The translations under genes and the position numbers were made by a program. The notes under the pieces are model-generated. The model was not told where the DNA came from and made no database searches. It worked only from the letters and a program-made list of their open reading frames with translations. Source: Diphasiastrum complanatum (Eukaryota > Streptophyta > Lycopodiopsida > Lycopodiales > Lycopodiaceae). Taken from it: a stretch of DNA of 64,000 nt. Shown piece after piece: positions 22,852-33,731 of the stretch (position 1 is the first letter of the stretch; each line of letters begins with the position of its first letter). Location of the stretch: the NCBI GenBank assembly GCA_029204225.1, contig CM055093.1:33540525-33604524 (forward strand), read 5' to 3'.

Positions 22852-24909
22852 TCACTTATTAAGTAGGGTTAGGGTTGCCTTGGGATCCACAAACCCTCCA
22901 ACAATATCCCCCACCAAAACTGGTGGTGGTCCCACGACACCTGTGTGTTGCTTTGCATCCTGCACGGCCTTGTCCACCTGATCTTGTGCGGTTGTCAGGG
23001 CATTTTTGCAGGGAGCTGACGTATCCTTCGAGGTGATCAGCCTGTTGCAGTGCCGTCTTTCAGCTTCAGATTTTTCTTCGTGCTGCTTGGCGATCTTCAA
23101 TTCTCGATCCAGCTAAACAATCTTCTGGCTGATGAGAGTGTTTTTAGATCCCATATCCGAGATTCTCTGTTCCATTTCTTTTTTCTTGTCAAGCATAGAC
23201 TGAATCACTTGCGCAAGGCTTGAGACCAAACTGAGAGCATCACCAGAATCTACTGTCATGGAGGCGGCAGTAGCAGTAGGACCTGATGGTACCTTCCTTG
23301 GTTGGCGTGAGACAGGTGTCGGTAATTCTTCTGCTTCAAAAACATCTTCCTCTTCAAAGCCCTCATGCACTGTGGCGTCGAACTGCTTCGAGGATTTCAC
23401 AGCTTGGTCGACCCGAAGTGTGGCTGGGGAGTCTTCAGCTTGAAGTTGCTAGCATGAATCTTCAACAGTGACAGTAGTATTATGGATTTGTTTGAATCCT
23501 CTTCCAAGGGATTGGAATTCAAAGGGCACAGGGCTCTGGGGCATCTCAAAAACTTTGGACGCCCCAAGGGGGTCGGAATCATCAAACATATCCATAAAGT
23601 ACTGTGGGTTTGGTGAAACAACTTCGGTATGTGGGCGTGAGGCGGCTTGGGCAGTTGTGATGGGAATGGTAGCCCCAATCGTCACAGATTGTCCTTGAGT
23701 GAAAGCAAAGGCGAGGGAAGCATCAAAGGTGGGGGGAATAGGAAGTCAAGTGCGAGTAGCAGCAGGGGGTGGAAGCGCAGCTGACGATGTATGCCTAGTA
23801 CGACGTCGTGACGCAGAAGGCGAGTTAGGAATGACGATTTCGCTGCATCGATGACGTCGACAATGTGAACTGGAGGCCTAGTGGGATGACTCGACTGGTG
23901 CTTCTTCATAAATCGAAAGTACAGAATCCAGGTGGAAGCCATGGATTTTGTTTTCAAGGTGGGAGGCCGCTAGAAGAGACAACAAGGAGCCAACAATGAA
24001 CTGCTGCTTGGTATTGCTCTTAATAGCTCATTTGAGCTCACCAGAAACAGTCTTGAACCAATTATATGCTTCAAGAGGGGTCTTGGCTAACTTGGCAAAG
24101 GACTCGACTATCCTATGTAGGATCTGAAAAGTGATGAGGTCTTTCCTGAGGTTGCCAACCATCAGAAAGTTATTCAGAAGCTAGGCAACAACGTCGTGTA
24201 TGGCAGGCTCAGTGATGGCATCGAGGAGATAACCATCGTTGGTCCAATGCAAATCATTGGTTAGGTCAATGTAAGGCTTAATTAAGAACCGTCTTGGTCC
24301 TCTAAGACAAATTCTGGGAATAACTTGCGAAGGACGCTATCCTTTTTCCAAGTGGCATTCTTAACGGCTAATCTGTCCACTTGATTAGATATTCTTGGAC
24401 GGGTTTGCGTCTCTCTACTACAAAGGATCTCTTTTGGTTCGTGTGGAAGTTGCTGAGAATCCAATAAGAGAACTAAAATATCCCTCAACCATATTTTCAG
24501 ATATGGTTAAGGCTTTTCGTAATTGACTTAGATGAAAGACTGGAAAAACCTTACTACTGCGTGGGAGTTTGGCCTGTTTATGGTTGGGTGAGGCTTGGGT
24601 ACTAGACGCTATACCTATGGCAACAAGGGTAGCCTCAGTCACGCGCACCTTGTGTGTGGCTTTCTGGAAGGTGATATAAAACTTGGATTTCTCTTCCTTC
24701 CACGTACTAAAGGCAAGAGTGATGAAATCCATGTTGATTCTCCTAGAAAAGGCTCCCTCATGAATAGTCATTGCAGTAAGCAGAGGCTCCGCAAGGGTCA
24801 TCCACTGAGTGACCATGCTTGTGCTAGGAAGTATCATGATATCTGTTGCAGATGGGACATCACGATGGATAGTATAACTAGGAGACTGGGATGTATTTGT
24901 GGAAGACAT
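22852..24909 (-). pseudogene. Gyp-E extra ORF downstream of pol
   Basis: Begins MSSTNTSQ at 24,909. An N-terminal module follows (DVPSATDIMILPSTSMVTQW, INMDFITLAF, EKSKFYITFQKATHKVRV), then WTNDGYLLDAITEP, a Ser/Thr/Pro-rich middle, an acidic segment, and a coiled coil (about 23,230-22,960) ending FVDPKATLTLLNK. It is homologous over its first half to the ORF at 54,628-57,266 and lies in the same place, after the integrase. Such extra ORFs are known from Tat/Ogre-type plant gypsy elements. Several frameshifts are present. Function unknown; it could be a divergent gag. Confidence 0.6.
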
Positions 24910-25717
24910 GATGATCAGAAACAAAAAGTAAGACGCGCGAATGTATATTAAAAAGCAGTTCAAAAAGTTTGGAAGGCTTTGGTCGTGGAAAAATTTTTCA
25001 AGAGCTTCGCTAGCACAAGTAAGGAATGAATCGAAATCAGCCAACTTATAGGTTAATTTGGAGGGTCCATTACACTGAATACTAATTTGGCTGATCAGTT
25101 CTGAACAAAAATGTGCAGGCATGTATAGTACTGTGAAAATAGGCTGTAAAAATCTCGGCGAAGTTTTCTGAGGATCTGAACCTATTCGGCGAACGTTTTC
25201 CAGGGTTGGCGAAGGATGAACCTTCGTCCAGGAGGGTCCTTTGCCCAAGTACTGTCATAAATGCATTTTGTCAAGATTTGAGGATATGGCCAATCTAATT
25301 TTGACATTTTAAGACCATCTAGCATGTCAGCGAAGGTTCATAATGAGAGTAAGGTGCTCGGTGAAGGTTCCCAAAATGGCATATTGCTGATCATTCCCTA
25401 ACTCAAAAAATGTATTGTTTCTGGAAAAGAACCTTCGCCCACCTCACTATAGACATATCTAAAGTGGATGTACAATCTGGAGGCTCAATGAAGGTTTTTG
25501 ATACTGTATAGGCAACATCTGACCGAAATAGTGATTTTATAAGTCATTTTTCATTAAAAATATTGTCCTTCCTTTTTTCCATGATGATGACTTTTCTGAC
25601 TTTTGCTCATCAGTCTTCTCTCAGTTTTTTTTTTTTTACTGTCTTTTCCAAAAAACTTAACAATTAAATATTGAAAACAAAAAATTGAAAAACAAATAAA
25701 CTTAAAAATCATTGAGA
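24910..25717 (-). promoter_or_regulatory. Gyp-E spacer with GAACCTTCGCC repeats
   Basis: This lies between integrase stop and extra ORF. The word GGCGAAGGTT, or its complement, recurs at about 25,156, 25,185, 25,207, 25,217, 25,328, 25,359, 25,428 and 25,483 in both orientations, forming loose inverted repeats. It could be an LTR or an internal promoter for the extra ORF. No clear TG..CA termini were seen. Confidence 0.5.
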
Positions 25718-26290
25718 TCAGAATTGCTGAACTGGCGGAGCAGGCTGCCAAAACTTGCGTAATCGGCTACCAATCACCGGAGTATCAAATCGTTTTCCAT
25801 CTAAGTGCTCAAGAATTATTGCACCATAGTTCAGGATCTCCTTCACTTTATACCGGCCTTCACCGATAAACTTCAATTTTCCCTTGATCAGCCTGGTTTT
25901 GTACATTAGTGGCTTCAGCCCACTTGGTGATATAATCAGTTGTTACGATAATGTATCGGGCCTGAGATCCTCGCGCGGCAGGATGAATAGGACCAACATA
26001 ATCCAGTCCCCATTTTTCAAATGGTGCTTGCGATAGAACTAGATGCAAGGGTTCATAGTTCTGTCTAGTAGGCCATTGTGCTCACTGGCAAACATCACAT
26101 GTCGTGCTCGCTGGCAAACATCACGTGTTCACTGGCAAACATCCTTATGAAGCGTAGGCCACCAACAACGTGATTGCAAAAGTTTGCAAACAGTAATATC
26201 TGTAGAGAAATATTGTCTGATCCACGACGATACAATGGTCCTGCAATCAATTGATATGGTTGAGCCTTATGAATCAATTGCCTCTGTATG
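25718..26290 (-). pseudogene. Gyp-E integrase, internally deleted
   Basis: Minus frames give a zinc-module start (IHKAQPYQLIAGPLYRRGSD), the core start (APFEKWGLDYVGPIHPAARG, ARYIIVTTDYITKWAEAT) and then the C-terminal KGKLKFIGEGRYKVKEIL..NGAIILEHLDG..RLRKFWQPA. Everything between KWAEAT and the C-terminal module, including the second Asp and the Glu, is deleted. At 26,080-26,142 a 22-25 bp segment (CTGGCAAACATCAC) is triplicated within the zinc region. Confidence 0.8.
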
Positions 26291-26500
26291 TCAAAGAGTC
26301 ATTTGGTTGTCCTAGCATCAAGTACTCAACAATATTCGTTGCTCACTCATGTACTGCCTTACTATTCCAAGCAAAAACTATATGAAGATAAAGAAGCTTC
26401 TCTATTATCCTAACTTCTGCATGAAGAGTGCAAACATGCACATTTTTCAAGGGCATAGGCAATACAAGCTTCCAGTTTGGATTTGCATTTTCTCTAGTGA

Positions 26501-27823
26501 TCATGTACTCTTGTTAACATCTTTTGTCATTTTCATGCCATACAAACAAGGATGTTTAGATGTAGAACTGTGAGAGACATTATATATGCATTTCAATGTT
26601 TTCAAATCTCTTACTAAGTGCCATTCAACATTGAAGTCTCCAACTCCTGGAACATTGAGTAATCCTCCATCCACATGGTCCTTGATGATGCTAGGGTAAG
26701 ATGTCCTAGAGAATATCCATGATAATATATCATGATTATTATTTAGTACCTGTCCAAAGAATAGATCAAACTTAGTTAAATAAAAATTATTACTATCCAT
26801 TGTGTCTAATCTAATAATGAGAAAAATTACCTGAAAAGTTGCCAACCACCATATATCATTTTCGAACTGGACACTAAATTTGAGATCTCCTTGGTCCATT
26901 GTTTGTGATAGTGCACCATTCATGAGAATTATACTAATCCTCTCCATCTTCTGCCCTTTCACAATCTCTGACTCATCTAACTTAAGTACTATGATTATTT
27001 TACTATTCACCTTTTCAAAAGTTATATCATAAAATGTGACCATGTATGTTAGCAAGTGATTTAGATCAACAAAGAAGTTGTTTGATGAATTATAAGATAT
27101 TGATCTTCCATCAGTTTCAAACACCTCTTCAATATAAAATGGGGTACCAATGATCTTAAGCATACCTATGTTTAATGTATTCCTCTCTCCTAGCCTTAGA
27201 TATATACCTGCTGACTACAATCCTATCGTGTTCGATGGATGGAGAGAAGGTTAGCATCTCCCTCGATAAGGACGGGAAAAGCCTACGGGCTTTCATTTCA
27301 CCGAGGTTCTCTATCTTCAAGTGATATGACCTTGGGATAGGGACTTTTCTAGTTTGAACTTGCTTAACAACTTCTCTAATAAGTTGAAATATTGTTGCAT
27401 ATGCTTCTCTGCTAATACCTACAAAATCATAGACACCCTGGACTATAGTCCTATCTAAAAAAAATTGAATGTCCACCATCAAAGACTCTACAATTTTTCA
27501 CTTTACATTGGAACTCCTATTGTTCATCATGATACACTCAGTGGATTTGTCTGTCAATATTGAGCACAACGACATTCCAAGTGAAGCATTGTCCATAATA
27601 TTTTGAGGAGCTACTAATGCATATTTGCAAAAAACCAGATAGCTAGCAAAATATAAAACCATATGTAATTGATCAAGTTACAAAAATCAGAATATGCTTA
27701 TTTGAATGCACGAATCCTTCTATTTCGATAACCTCCTTTTGAAAGAGTTTGAATATTCTTGCAACTTTGTCGCTTTTGCTTGTTATTCCTAGCCGCCTTC
27801 TTAGCCACTTCCACATCCTTCAT
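26501..27823 (-). pseudogene. Transposase-like gene with introns (unknown family)
   Basis: Exon 1 (27,823-27,698) is very basic (KKAARNNKQKRQS..SKGGYRNRRIRAF). Exon 2 (about 27,600-27,160) includes DFVGISREAYATIFQLIREV and PSIEHDRIVVSRYISKARRE. Exon 3 ends at 26,831 and exon 4 starts at 26,749, with an 81-bp GT-AG intron. The last exon has FNVEWHLVRDLKTLKCIY and SSTSKHPCLYGMKMTKD. The pattern 'xxD.K.L......HPC(L)YC' recalls an uncharacterised eukaryotic family with a GGDWKFL..CxWC signature that I suspect is RNase H-like; that link is from memory only. Here the second Cys is Gly. A stop near 27,507 and a frameshift near 27,165 break it. Confidence 0.4.
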
Positions 27824-27935
27824 TCATTGTAATTTCTCAAATTGAATAGATTGTAAGATGTATTGGCAGTTAGCTATCTCTTACGAGGAGATAACTGCCC
27901 CCGAAGGGATTCACTAATTGCGGGACGATTGGTGG

Positions 27936-28207
<272 letters not shown>

Positions 28208-28466
28208 GGATGCTTCTTCGTTTATTTTCACCCTGCTTTGCTATCAAACGAGTGGACAACAACAGACGTACCACTTCTTAAAAAACACAAGGTTTTAATT
28301 CAATTAACCCTCTATACTTGCATAAAAGTTTTTTCTTAAGTAAATAAATTTTTCACTTCCAATTTAAAAAGGCTATACAAAACTTTAAAATTTAAAATCT
28401 TAACTAGAGTGATATTAATTGTCCCACCCTCACTCATGACCTTCCGGGAAACACACTACATGACAC

Positions 28467-28474
28467 TATATAAG
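28467..28474 (+). promoter_or_regulatory. TATA box of module unit A
   Basis: TATATAAG. A likely 5' splice site (GCATTCG|GTATGA, about 28,636) follows, so the palindrome array downstream would lie in a 5' intron. The same order (CT)n-TATA-donor-array is seen at 30,771-31,556. Confidence 0.6.
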
Positions 28475-28727
28475 CATGTAGTTTGGACGATTGTTCCTCA
28501 CAACACCGTGAAGAGTTCGCTTGTCTCTCAACAACACCCTACCAGTTCGCTATTTGGCAAAAGATTTCATATGATAAGTACCCTTTGATTCAATGCTTTA
28601 CTATAGCAGCTCTCTCTTCACGCTTGTAGCATTCGGTATGATACTTTCAAGCTAACTCTTAGATATGGCTAGAGCTTACTTATCACATGAAGATTTGTAT
28701 AAAGTTTTTTATGATTGAATGGTAGCT

Positions 28728-29263
28728 GTTTACAATGATGGACATACTAAAAAGCAGTTTTCTTAAAGTAGATACGTATGCATCCTGCCTGATTGACAAT
28801 GATGGACACACTTTGCTTATTTGCATCTCTTCAAAAGTGTTCAGGTGGTAGCGATGAACCACTAGCTACCTCCTCATCTATGAGAATGTCTTTCCATTTT
28901 CAATGGACAGCGATGGAATGGCCCTTTCATTAGTTGTCTTGTGGCTTCGAAATAAGCACAAATGATTGCCTCTGTCTAACAATGGACAACACACTCATTC
29001 TTTTACTTCTAAAAAATGTATCACAAGGTTGATGGACATTCTGTCCAGCGATGGATAGCAAACTCCATCTAACTTTTTTTAAACTTTGCAAACACACCTC
29101 CTATTGTCCAGCGATGGACAGTAGGATCATCTAGTTTTGTTTCTTTGAGGGTTTATGTGATTTATAGGCTTAGTGTCCAACGATGGACAACAAGCCAAAA
29201 CACTCTTTATTGATTGATGTTTCTTATGTATATATTGTCTACTATCCATTGATGGATAGAAGG
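28728..29263 (+). repeat. Palindrome array, TGTCCAGCGATGGACA family, copy A
   Basis: Nine diverged copies of a hairpin-like 16-mer (arms TGTCCA/TGGACA, loop GCGA or similar). Using the GATGGA word as anchor, they start at 28,737, 28,801, 28,853, 28,912, 28,981, 29,050, 29,113, 29,182 and 29,251. Spacing is 52-69 bp and settles on 63-69 in the right half. The arms are conserved while the intervening sequence is not, unlike a simple satellite. Confidence 0.85.
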
Positions 29264-29674
29264 GTACTTTATGGCTCACTTTTAACAATCATAAGAAAAA
29301 GTTTTTTTTTGCTCAAGAGACTGAGCATTGACTTAATCTCTAATCTTGCAATGAATTGATATTCTCATATGTCTCTTCATGCTTTTAGTCTCACTTTACG
29401 ATACTAAACTGTTACCGGTGCATGTGATAATGTAGCATCATTTTGTTACTACGGCCTGTAATCATCTACGTTCTAGTTCATACTCGAACCAAGCATCATC
29501 TTGCTCAAAAAAAAGGTATGTTACCTACTGAAACTTCATAAAGCAAGCAATTTAGCACACTTGGTGTACATTGTCTAAACGTTTTTACATAACTCTTAAA
29601 CATAGCTATGGGATAAAAAGACTATTTTCCTGTTGTTATGATTTAAAGGAAAGAATCCTTTCATGAAAACAACA

Positions 29675-29713
29675 ATGGCAGCCTCTCAAAAAGTCACGTC
29701 TACAAACATTCAG
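29675..29713 (+). CDS. 13-codon first coding exon (MAASQKVTSTNIQ)
   Basis: An ATG-initiated exon of 39 bp ends in CAG at a GTATGA donor. An exon of exactly the same length and plan (MASSQDNTSVIIQ, also followed by GTATGATTTC) lies at 38,243-38,281. I cannot identify the protein or its next exon with confidence. It lies downstream of the unit A promoter and array. Confidence 0.4.
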
Positions 29714-29933
29714 GTATGATTTCTTATTATTGATTTTTATGCAAACCCTACGCAACATTTACAAGCATGGGATGAGTAGTTCCTTATATATTAATATCTA
29801 TTTCTCTTCAACACGCTCAAAAAATGACATAAGTAAAAGAGACTGCATCTAATCTTAAAAGCAGACCGAGTGAACTGTTATTAAAGAAATCATTGTCAAA
29901 AACCTAACAGTAGGGACTCCAAGAAAACGCTCT

Positions 29934-30030
29934 TAGACAACATGGATATGCGTAAGATATGTAGTTTTTATGAAAAGGTTAGAATGGCACGGATCTACCC
30001 TAATACCTTGTAAAAACATTGCAGTTCTCT
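29934..30030 (+). repeat. Block shared with 38,512-38,610
   Basis: The segment from ATATGCGTAAG through AAAGGTTAGAATGGCACG to TTGTAAAAAC matches 38,522-38,594 with moderate divergence. With the matching 13-codon exons upstream, it shows that 29.6-30.2 kb and 38.2-38.7 kb are two copies of one sequence. Confidence 0.65.
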
Positions 30031-30764
30031 CGCTAATACTAATATTGTCTATCCAAAGTAATGTCCCTATATCATGGTTGATATATGGGTTCTGTCTAAC
30101 ATGGATTTGCTCAAAAACAATCGTACAATCAACCATGGCAAAACTTAACCCTACTCCAATAAGTGTTACTTAACACCTTTGGTGAGATACAACTGGAAAG
30201 CATGGATATGCTCAGGAGTATGGACAGTAGTGCGTGACATACCTTGCTCTTCAAGGGTCACTTGGGTGGGTTTGCCCTAATACCAGCACACGTGTCTATA
30301 TCAAGTCTTTTGGTTAAGTAAAATGTAAACGGTTAAAACTATTCATACTTTTTTTTATAGCTAAAATCGAACTGATATGGACCAATTGCCCGTAAACTGA
30401 TCAGCATGGCACTTGCCCTGATACAGTAATAGTAGGGCTTGGCCTATCGCTAAAATGCTTCTTTTTGTTTGGGAAGACTGGATTATGATTTATAATGCTA
30501 TTCAAAGCTGTTAAGTAGTATAACTTCTTTTGGACATGAATAACAACTGACGCTCAGCTATGACACTTGTCTTCCCCACTGTACTAACTCGTGCGATTTT
30601 GTGTAGTGGGATGGTGGTAGGTATCAGCTGGACGTCTTGAAAGTGGTTATGCTTTATGGTGCTTTTCAGTATTGTATTTTACTTTTCAGCTATATTTTAT
30701 CTTGTTGGATTGTGAATAAAGGCTTTAAAAGTTTTAGTCTTGCTTTGTCAAGAGGAACTAAGTG

Positions 30765-30901
<137 letters not shown>

Positions 30902-31069
30902 GGACTCTTCTTTATTTTAAGGCACCTTCCCTGGTCAAATCACAAAAGAAATACTCTTAATTTTAAGGTCCTAAGCCCTTGCCAACTAAAGTTTTTATTG
31001 GCTTAAAAAAAAAAAGCTCCCACCAAAATTGGTCAAAAGGGTTCTTCTACAAGCTTCCTCTTGGACCAC

Positions 31070-31076
31070 TATATAG
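31070..31076 (+). promoter_or_regulatory. TATA box of module unit B
   Basis: TATATAG, about 170 bp after the (CT)n run. A likely splice donor (ATACG|GTATGTG, about 31,189) follows, as in unit A. It would drive ORF-X copy II. Confidence 0.55.
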
Positions 31077-31331
31077 CACCTACTCTCGACGAGGGTTTAT
31101 CTACAATATGGTGTGAGGAGAGATTGGAGTTCTGCCCACTACAGATAGGGCGCCCTATCAAGCTTGAGTTCGTTCGGTTTCTATTATACGGTATGTGACT
31201 TGTGTGATTTCCTTTTGATGCATTCATCTCTTTACGTTAAGAAAGCTTGCTTTGCTGTGAATAGGATATATCCTCACTAAACAATAAGGTTTGTAGCATC
31301 CTCTAAATGGTTATGCATGGATTGGTGATCC

Positions 31332-31556
31332 ACTATCCAGCGATGGACCAGCAATGGATCATATTCCATTCTTATGGCACTTTTGGTGATAAATTAACTT
31401 GTTGTCCCCAATGTTGGATCAGCGATGAAGCATGCTCAAAAAAATGGCTTACATAAAGGATAATATGGTTTGCTATCCAGTGATGCCAACGATGGATCAA
31501 GCAAAGTAATTTGCTCTTTATTTTGGTTGAAATTGTCCACTGTCCAACAATTTATC
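31332..31556 (+). repeat. Palindrome array, TGTCCAGCGATGGACA family, copy B
   Basis: Four units anchored on TCC at 31,336, 31,405, 31,476 and 31,543, so a period of 67-71 bp. Units are more decayed than copy A (for example TATCCAGCGATGGA, then GTCCCCAATGTTGGA). The word GATGGA/AATGGA often occurs twice per unit here. Confidence 0.8.
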
Positions 31557-31945
31557 TCCATACATTTTTATCATTAGGGGATATTAGAACTCAAAATGGG
31601 CCCTTCGTCAAGATGCTATATTTGACTTCGCACGCTTTCAACGCTTATGTGTCCCAATGAATGGTGTCCATCTATGATGAACCGTAACAGTGGTTGACAG
31701 ACGGAAATTGTATTTAACTTTCCCAACCAAATTTTCATGATTTTCAAATATCCTGCTGGGCAGAACAAACAATTGTGATTGGACCACATTTACTGCTTGA
31801 ATACTTTATGATGCCCGTCTTTGTACACTCGAGGTTGATTTGACGTCAATAGTCGTAAATTGTAGTTAATAATCCTTGTAGTTTAGGAACTTCTTGTCAT
31901 TCATAGGTATATCTCTCATTCTTCATTTTTTTCTCTTATTTTGGA

Positions 31946-33084
31946 TTGTCATTAGATTGGATAACATATATAGAAGCTCTTGGAAAGGCAGGATAATGGA
32001 TTTCAAAGTATCACATGCCGGTCAATCTATCATGGAAGTTTTAGTTCAGCATGCTTATCTTCACAATGAGCTAAACATTCTAATTTGAATCCAAATAATA
32101 GAAGAAAATGCAATTGTAAATTTTCAGATTTAATTTTTGTAGAGTTAGAATTTTCTTTAAACTATATTTTTCTTGAGATATTTTTGTTGGTTTGGCAGAT
32201 TTGTATCCATCAAATTTCGTTGAATGGAAAACAGTTCAATCGATTGCAGGAATAATCGATGTCATGCATTTGGTTATTGGTATTTTACAATATAAAGGTC
32301 GTTCTCCCAAATCACTTTTAGAGTCAGGAGTTTTCTTTTATGATCACACCTATTTTCTTGATAAAATTGGTTTGGTTGGTAGATTAGAGCCATATCCTCT
32401 ACTAGATTTTTCAAGTGAGGAATGGATTTCTCCTAATGTAGCAATTTCAGAAAGTTTTCGATCTAGACTATATATTGATATTCAGAGTATATTAAAATGT
32501 AGCACTGGATCAAAGAATAACATATTAAGTTGTATCTACCATTTACTATTTTTGTTGATTTTTTTTCCAAATGCAATGTTCGGAGAACGAAAACAATGTT
32601 TATTTGTAAGGACTTGAGTGTTGAAATAATCGTCGAGTTGTTGGATGATGGTTGGGATACGAAACAAAATCAGCAAGTTGAGTGTAGAGTGTGTTACTCG
32701 TCAATGACATTTAGATATCACATTGAAAAACAAATGCTCACTTTGTTGCTGTATTATAGAAGATGGATTAAATGCAAAAATGTTTGGAAGTCACTTGATC
32801 AAGATTTTGGTGTAAACCCTCAAGAGCAACTTCAACTAATAGTGAAAATAAATGAGAAAATTCTTGCAATGGTTGAGGTCGTGAAAGATTGGTGTCTCAA
32901 TCACATTCGATCAGAACTAGACATGTTGCAATTCGATCTACCTCAGTACTATCAATTTTGGTTGAATGGTGTAAAGGTACGTTATGTCATATGAAAATGT
33001 TCTTTTTTTAGATTTCTAAGTGAATCAGTATCAAAAAATATATTAACTAAAAAAAATTATCTGGTGCAGGTAAGAGTAAGGTAG
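31946..33084 (+). pseudogene. ORF-X copy II (unknown conserved protein)
   Basis: The main exon runs 32,199 (after TTTGGCAG) to 32,976 (GT donor); a last exon at 33,070-33,084 gives VRVR-stop. A possible upstream exon covers 31,946-32,088. The protein has DLYPSNFVEWKTVQSIAGII, a VGRLEPYPLLDF segment, then the region shared with copy I. A one-base indel near 32,530 splits the main exon. I find no catalytic signature; the C-terminus ends in a conserved P..Y.FxLNG. It converges on the H3/protease gene. Not a retroelement protein I know. Confidence 0.55.
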
Positions 33085-33229
33085 GAGGAGCATATAAAAT
33101 GCAAAGAGATTGGAACATCCATTGAAATTGAAGATCCATAGATTATGAACAATGGAATTTTGTATTATGTAATACAATTTTTTGTATACATCATTTTTGA
33201 AAATATATGAACCACTTTTTCTATGAGGC

Positions 33230-33372
33230 TCTTTCATTTCTATGATCCTCATTTCCATGGTGCAGAACACAATGTAATTGCAACTGGATAATATGAGATT
33301 TCGATAACAAGATTCATTGTCTCCCATAGGAAATGCATTATCTCCATTGGAGAGATCTTGTAACAATTGAAC
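33230..33372 (-). pseudogene. Extra copy of the protease-like gene's last exon
   Basis: One minus frame reads CYKISPMEIMHFLWETMNLV..YYPVAITLCSAP, which aligns with the final exon at 33,732-33,917 (CPKVSRMEIMHFRQQTIKLV..YLVAVAECSPP) and with paralogue 1 (YTVGEVYMFRHELIF). This is a tandem exon duplication or the tail of another decayed paralogue. Confidence 0.55.
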
Positions 33373-33731
33373 TCCAGTGACCACTATAATCAGATATATC
33401 GGCTTGCCCTTGTTGATGTCTCGGATATATCGGATATATTTTTGCTCTTCATTGCCTTCGTCTGTATTGTCCTTGTTTTGGCATATTTGGATATGTTCAG
33501 AAGATGATCTGATCGAAGCTTTGCCACAACAAGGCAAGGCAGATCAAGGCTATGAAAAACTTACATGTAGGAACACCATAGAAGATGAATGAATAATAAC
33601 TTGAAATAATAATAGGAAAACAAACATGTGATAACAACCATAGAAAAATGTAAACATATTTGCATAAAATTTTTCTATACATGTGTCTCATCCACATCAA
33701 GGGATGCCAATCTATGACCTCTAAATACATG

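Noticed and set aside
28728-29263. CRISPR array
   Set aside because: The regular spacing invites it, but the repeats are short, variable palindromes, there are no cas genes, and the context is a plant genome.
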